Shown here piece by piece: positions 57,812 to 64,000 of a stretch of 64,000 bases of DNA. The stretch is from assembly GCA_020064725.1 (NCBI GenBank), contig JAGTWJ010000007.1:1178001-1242000 (forward strand). The letters run 5' to 3'. This stretch comes from Drechslerella dactyloides (Eukaryota > Ascomycota > Orbiliomycetes > Orbiliales > Orbiliaceae). A program made the translations under genes and the position numbers. The stretch's first letter is position 1. Every line of letters starts with the position of its first letter. The notes below the pieces were generated by a model. It was not told the origin of the DNA. It was given only the letters and a program-made list of their open reading frames with translations, and ran no database searches.

Positions 57812-60800
57812 GCCAGCCAGCGAGTCAGTCAGCCAGCACCTCAGCAAACCAGCGTGGATGCAGCGCGCGCACGTCGCAGCGCCACACGCTAGGCTTCTCA
57901 ACTGCTGCTCAGGAACCTCCTCTCCTTCCGGCGCCTGGGACCTCGGAAAATCTTCTTTTCAATATCAAATATTTCTTCTATTATCACCATTTTTTAGTAT
58001 TTTTCTCTTCCGAGTACCCCATTTTCCGAGCGCGCTCTTTTCCTTATTCTCGATCAGCATTTCTTCTCGGCTTTTGTGATACCACCAGCACGATGATACC
58101 ACCAGGCGAAACTCCTACTTTATTCTTATTTTTTGCTACTCATTTTCAGCCTTGTTTAATGACCCATGACACTCAGCTCAATTCCCCTGCTTTTGTCGTT
58201 TGCACGAACATGATAACCCCATAGAATTTTCACTAGAATCGCTTCTGGTCTGATAGGTATTTTGATTGGATTTTTGTTTGCTTAGCCTTCATCAGTTTGC
58301 TGTCTGCTTTTCCTGTCTTGTGACCTTTCTGTAGTGCGTATACATTTTCTGGTGCGGGTGCGGGCTTATTCTTCCTTTTCTTTTTTACTTCCACATTGCA
58401 TAGCTTGCCTCGGTCGGTTTTCTTTTCCAACTCTCCGCTACCACTTTTTAATGGTTACGCCCATTACTTCCTTTTTCTCATACTCTTCAATTCATTGTAT
58501 ATGTACGATACGCACTTTTCACTCTGTATCATTTTTAGCGCTCGAGTTGTTCATTATTTCCCACTTGCAGAGCATTGTTTTTAGCATCTGCTTGTTCTTT
58601 TTTCTCGTTGCATTGCATAGATGGTTGGGATCACTACTAGTACATACACCATGCACTAGCTGGCTGGCTGGATTGTATTCTTTTTTTCTTTCTTTCTTAT
58701 ATATATTATTACTTATACTTACTTATTATTTTACTCCATACTTTTTATTTCGCTCATCATGCTTTTTTCCAAGCCTCCCTGTGCAAAAGCGGCCAGTGGA
58801 TCAGATCCGTCAATCTGCGCGCTTGAGTTTTTAATATAATCAATAAAACTACTATGCAACAAACCTGCCGCTCGTTGATGAATCAAACGCACACACGTAG
58901 ACTTCTTTATCTCATAGGATTCTGCTGCCTTCTTGATGTAGACTTGGGTTATTAATATTTCTGGTACCGTAGGGCGAACTTCTCCATGTGCTGTCCCTGC
59001 GAGGATCCTGGCATGCGTGTTGGTCGCACTTTCCATTGTCGTTGTGGTTGACATCATAACTATCATGGCATCGTTTCGGTGGAGTTAACATTTTAATCGT
59101 GGACACCAACCCAAGCCCCATTGCGATTGACCAACCAGGAGTTACCACCGTTGCGCTTCCAACTGCGCTGTTGAACTAAATTCTAAACGTTGAGTTTACC
59201 AACTAACATCCAGCTAGCGGTGCCGGAACGCTAACAGACCCTGATTCAATTCGAGTCAAGCTAACATTCTCAACAGTCGTGCTAACAGGCAACTACTCTG
59301 CAGTTCCCCAGGATAATCTGCAGTCTCGGGGGAAGCTGTAGCGCTGGCTAGTCTGTTTCTCAGCTGCTCGGGATCTTCCCTGATCGTGCGACAACGGCTA
59401 GATGCAACCGTAATATTTGGATTAGGAACGTAAAACGGCCGTCTGAAGGGCTGCTCGAAAGGATACGTATAGAAAGGAAAGGAAGTAAGAAGAAAAATTT
59501 CGTTACATGGAATTTGAATTGTTGTTCGCGTGGGATTGGCAATTCGGAGAGTGGGCCGACGAAATTTTTCTTTGCACTTTGCCCAGCGCAGTGCAGCCGG
59601 CGCGGCCATCCTTCACATTGCAACTTCCCGGCGGGAATGCAGACTGGTGCCCGCGGACTTTCCCCGCCGGGAAATGGGTGACGGACGGCCGGACGGTGAG
59701 GTTTTAGGCGTGTACGAGAAATGTAATATCGATGGCCGGGCATGCCCTTTCGTCGGATTGCCGCAGGGACAATTGATATTCCGGGCTGTCGTGTCCGCCT
59801 CTCCGTACGTACGGGCTTGCCGTGCCCTTGCGCTTTGCATTTTGTCTCACGGTGACACGCGTCGGTTGTAACTTGCTTTGCCTTCTCCCTTTGCTTTCGC
59901 TTTCTCGCCATGCGCATGCGCGAGCCATTTTTTGTTTTTTTCTTTTTTAAGAAATCTTTTGTTACCAAGTCGACTCGTCTGCCTTATAAGACATGCTCCA
60001 AGGAGTTAACCGGTGGATGTGTGGGTGGATGGGGTGGGTGAATGACCGAATGAATGAAGGGTCCTCCTAACTCGACTAGTTGCCGGCTGGAATGCAAAAT
60101 AACAAGGCTAGCCGGCGTGTAGCATAGGAAACGGAATACTTCCCAGTACGGCTTTGCTGGGTCAGCTGGCCACTGAATCTGACGGTGAATAACGACGTTC
60201 GGGGAAATGATATGGGACAGACACCATTAAACGGCAGTGCATTGCATCGGAGACTTTACACGACCGTCGGTCGGATCGGCCGGTCGAAAACGTGCGCATT
60301 CGATACACGTCTCCCACACCCCTCTTCCCGTCCGTTTCTTTTTTACGAAGTGCACCGCTGAGATTATGTAAAAAGGTCTTACGCTTAACTATCGACTACG
60401 TAGAGGGTGCGTAGGCATGCGAGGATCGTGTCTTGTATTTTCGATGCACGAATTGTTACCGCTTCTGGCTCCGATTGCCGAGGGGAGATTCTCAACCTTG
60501 CTGTTTCCTTTGCCCAGCAGGTTTTTTTTTTTGTTACTTTCCTGTCGTCCGTCCGGCCTTGCTGTTACCGTGTGATGCGTATCGCAGTGCTGTTACTTAA
60601 TGTACATGATATAATGGAAACGAGGGAGGAAATGAATGTTAAGGGTATCCTGGGGGAAAAAAACTTCGATTCAGAGACACAAGACCCACGCGTTGGCTGC
60701 TGGGGGTCCAAAAGGATGGGGGACCTTGCAGGTTCTGGAAGCAATGCGAGAAGCGGTGAGGAGGAATTAAAGTTGCGAAAACGGTGGCGGGACTAAAGCG

Positions 60801-63800
60801 GTGGACTGGTTGTGGAAATTTCGTGGAGTCTGGCGCACATCATAGGCGCGCTATAGCATGGTTTTGTTATAGCGGCTCACGACGTTTACTTAAACGAGGA
60901 AATGGTTCGAGGTTTGATAATTGTCAATTCTTCCGAACCGTCAAGTTTCATGGCTTATACAGGCACCACCGTTGAAGCCCTAACCCTCACTTAGCTCCCC
61001 GAGATATACATTATGGTTATCAAACGGCTTACGAAAGCGGCGATGCTCATATAGTTAGCTATACAGCTACGCGAATGTTAATGCATATCGCTATAGTATT
61101 GCCCATGCCCAGTCGCTACCCCATATTGTAATTCACATTCCACCCAACGGCTGTCCACCCGTGCGTGTGCAGTCGAAATGTGTGAGTGTATGTGTCCCGA
61201 TACTTTTCCCAAGTCAGTGGTCAAATTTCCTCGCGCATTGCACTACATTGCATTGCATTCGAATTCCCCCGTCCGACGGGTTCGGCTGGCTCAGACGCTG
61301 GTGTTTATCCTATTGGCTGCCACCTCGCTTTCCTCGCTTCCTGCCCCTCCCCCTTACTTGGCCCTCTTCCCGTCGTGGAATCTCCAGGCCACATGTACGT
61401 ATACCTGCAAATACATATGCAGTCGAGCAGGTATGTGGAGTACGGAATACAGGCCGGATCGATGATATAGCCTCGTATGTATAAGTACATAATGTGCGTG
61501 GCCGGCCGGCCGCACAGAACTTGTGAGGTATCAAGTTACTCCATCGAGTAACCTCTGCATGCACGTTAATCCCGAGAGTCGACTAGCGAAGGCCGGTCGG
61601 AGCACCGAATTACGTGTTATAGTCTGCAGCTTTTTATCGACAGTGCGTATGGAATAATGGCTATAGTGGTTATAGGTCTGCTCATTAGCCTAAGTGGACG
61701 AATGCAGCCGCAGGGGATGCCGCATACGCCGCTGGCCTTTGTAAATTACTCCAGCACTCGCTTTCGCTGTGACTTCATGCGTGTGTGCGTTCGCACTTCC
61801 CCGTCGGCCTTAACCCGGCACTAGCATACGGTAAAGTATTGGTGGGTGCTTTTGTACTTGGAAGCACAATTCCCACTCTCCACTGCTAAGTACGTCAGCC
61901 GGTGATATGTCCCGTGTGGACTTGCATTGTTATATCAATGTAAGGTTTCGCAGTGATCCATCACTCCCCGGCGCCGTGGTTAGTACCCGATGTAACTCAA
62001 CTGTGTGTGTGGACACTGGCTGGTCACGGGCCCGCGGGCTGCTGCGTGAATCCAGGTTCCCCGTCTCGGGGCCTGGGGTAATCGAGAATTTTGTTGGAGT
62101 CTGGATGGGAGGTCTCGTTCGGACCTAAGTCCAGACTTAGGTGCCGGTGCCTGTATCCGCGGCATCGGAGATCACGGTGCGACCGCGACAAAGTTAAGAC
62201 GCGCATTCCTGAGCGATTTTATAACGTTATTTCGTGCGCTGTGTCGCACATGCGAGCAGGCGCGTGCTGGATCTTAACTCCAGCGCAGACCGGCAGTCGA
62301 GTGCGATCGATCAATTGAATCGGAGCCGGAATCCAGTCGCGGCTGCGCATCCGCCTATGGAATGCTAAGCAACGTTGTTCCAGTAGCCTAGCCGGGGCAC
62401 GACGGGCAAGGTAGTACATTGTGCGACATGCTGGTCGGTATCACATACCTTGTGGCCAAGTGTCATGAGGTTGGATTATGCTCGTGGTCATATGGGCCTT
62501 TGGTCGCGTCGTTGTGGGTTCGGCATAACCCCGGACCGAGGCCATTGATTTGGTATGCATATGACGCACATTTCGTTCTCTCTGCGATGGCTGCGCGTGC
62601 AATTGGCGAATTGGCGAGATTCGAGGATTGCGGGCGGTAGATCACCTCGGTATGTTAAAGCAATGCATGAGGAGCTTGGTATTGCTTGGACAAGGAGAAC
62701 GCGTGCAGATGGCGTGCATTATCACCGCATCACTTAAATTAAATGAGTGCGGCATGTGACCTTTAACATGCTTATTTTCGAGCAAACCGATGACGTCTGT
62801 GGAACCGGAAAACCCATTCCAGTTCATGCTGAATATGCATGGTCCACGATACAACCATCTAACATTTCTACTATACATATTCTACGTTTATCGAATTGTA
62901 TATACCTGGACATGTAGATGAAACGCGTGCAGGACGACGATGTCAATGTTGATACACCGAAATCTACGATACGAAGCTACTCGCATATATGCAAATCGCT
63001 GCTCCAATCAGAGAAATGTTCGAACTACGAGGCCACGTGCCACTCGTATTCGTGATTCCTATCAAGGTCTGTCGACGAATAAACTTGTGGTTGAGCGGCA
63101 CACGAAAAGCAACATTGAACTTCGGTCGGAAAAGGAAGCTTGGGCGAAATAATCCTTCAACTCAGATAAACATGTGCCAAAAGAAATCCAGCAAGGCCAA
63201 GCACGAAGTGTTCAGCCAATCGCAAGCGGTAGTGCTGGCACGGACCCTCACGTGCAGAACCGCGTTAGTGAGAGCTAGATTACTCCGCTCGCTATCTGAG
63301 ACCGACGATGGCGTGCCTCCGCGTAAAACGTAACGTAACTTAATTAAGGTTTCCAGTCAGATCCATGGACCCGAGCTATGCAATATCGCTACTGTTAAGC
63401 ACCGATCATGCAATGCTACGGGCGGCTGGGCTTGCATCTGTGTGCTTATGTATGCACGAGAAAGATACATACATTCAGGTACGACAAATTGGGCGTTAAA
63501 GGACGTACAAGTTAGCAGCAGTTAATAGAGGAGGCTGGAAGGTCTCGATCAGGCTGCAGGCAGATAAGGTTCCCGTGGAGTAATATAATACGAACCTGTT
63601 GCAGTTTGCGATTGCGATGCGTTGCATATGGCACGCGTCGAGCTTGCCGGCACCGGTCGGACTTAACGTTCGCATTGGCTACCACCACAACTTCTATATC
63701 TCGAAATCCTAAGCTATAGCTATACGATGGCTTCATATGTATCACCAACAGGTCCAACCAGCGCTACGCACTCAGCTTTTGACCAGGATATCTCGCAGCT

Positions 63801-64000
63801 CCACTCGGGCTGAATGAATCAAATGCTTCAATTGGGTGAAACAGACCGCCGTGCGTGGCGTCCGTGACTCGCCAAAGTTACTGCATGGGACTATCCCACG
63901 GTACTCGCCTTCCCACGCGACGACATCCCAACGAAGCCCCCAGACCTACCAGATCCACCCCCTGCAGCTGCGGTTCCAGTTCGCGTGCATGGACGTATGT
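57812..64000. other. Trailing gene-poor region
   Basis: The first kilobase or so is strongly T-rich, consistent with 3' UTR and terminator sequence. Beyond 59 kb the sequence is balanced in composition with only short or shadow frames (the longest is about 200 codons, low-complexity and basic). No gene is supported. A dyad at 62123-62142 is listed separately. Confidence 0.55.
62123..62142. repeat. Perfect inverted repeat, 9-bp arms
   Basis: ACCTAAGTC and GACTTAGGT are reverse complements separated by CA. It is isolated, with no gene in reach. Confidence 0.9.

Noticed and set aside
58334..58834. 166-codon Phe/Leu/Ser-rich frame
   Set aside because: Translation of a T-rich 3' flank; the hydrophobicity is a composition effect.
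1..64000. CRISPR arrays, ribosomal RNA, intact transposons or terminal inverted repeats
   Set aside because: Looked for and not seen. No regular spacer arrays, no conserved rRNA blocks and no reverse transcriptase or transposase frames.

Overview
The window looks like nuclear DNA of a filamentous ascomycete (Pezizomycotina; class not resolved). The coding genes carry short introns, mostly 55-120 bp, with GTRNGT-like donors, YAG or AAG acceptors and recognisable branch sites such as TACTAAC and GCTAAC. They encode typical fungal products: a DHHC palmitoyltransferase of the Erf2 type, SF3A1/Prp21, a Gemin2-like protein, an F-box protein and a NACHT receptor. I support 13 protein-coding genes. 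I find no tRNA, rRNA, CRISPR array or intact transposon. Exon borders were inferred by eye from splice signals and reading-frame continuity.

Layout. Bases 1-9762 hold no gene I can support, apart from an orphan promoter-like block near 430-810 and the long upstream region of the first gene. From 9.8 to 35.6 kb lies a gene-rich block: a type II membrane protein with an EGF-like ectodomain (+); a mitochondrial HAD hydrolase of the CECR5/YKR070W type (-) sharing a 134-bp divergent promoter with an F-box protein (+); a small hypothetical gene (-); a Gemin2/SIP1-like gene (-); an isolated metallo-beta-lactamase-fold gene (+) in an AT-rich repeat-bearing patch; two convergent unknown membrane-protein genes; SF3A1 (-); and a five-exon NOD-like receptor gene (-). 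Beyond 35.6 kb genes become sparse. Only Erf2 (+, 41.5 kb), an Mgr3-like mitochondrial TPR protein (-, 50.6 kb) and a DUF1445/D-glutamate cyclase-family protein (+, 56.7 kb) stand in gene deserts of 4-7 kb.

The most interesting locus is the receptor at 31556-35556. Once spliced it reads as a 1,220-residue protein with a HeLo-like N-terminal domain, a NACHT NTPase, degenerate ankyrin repeats, a ZZ-type zinc finger interrupted by the last intron, and a C-terminal Cys-Gly-Cys-Ile-Ile-Cys. The last four residues form a CaaX prenylation box, with a further cysteine two residues upstream that could be palmitoylated. A lipid-anchored NLR with a HeLo-like head is an unusual arrangement. The next gene, 6 kb away, encodes an Erf2-type palmitoyltransferase, the enzyme class that acts on Ras-type prenylated tails; a link between the two is only suggestive. 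Retention of the last intron would give a shorter protein lacking both the complete zinc finger and the lipidation box.

Two spliceosome-related genes (SF3A1 and the Gemin2-like gene) lie within 12 kb of each other, without evidence of shared control.
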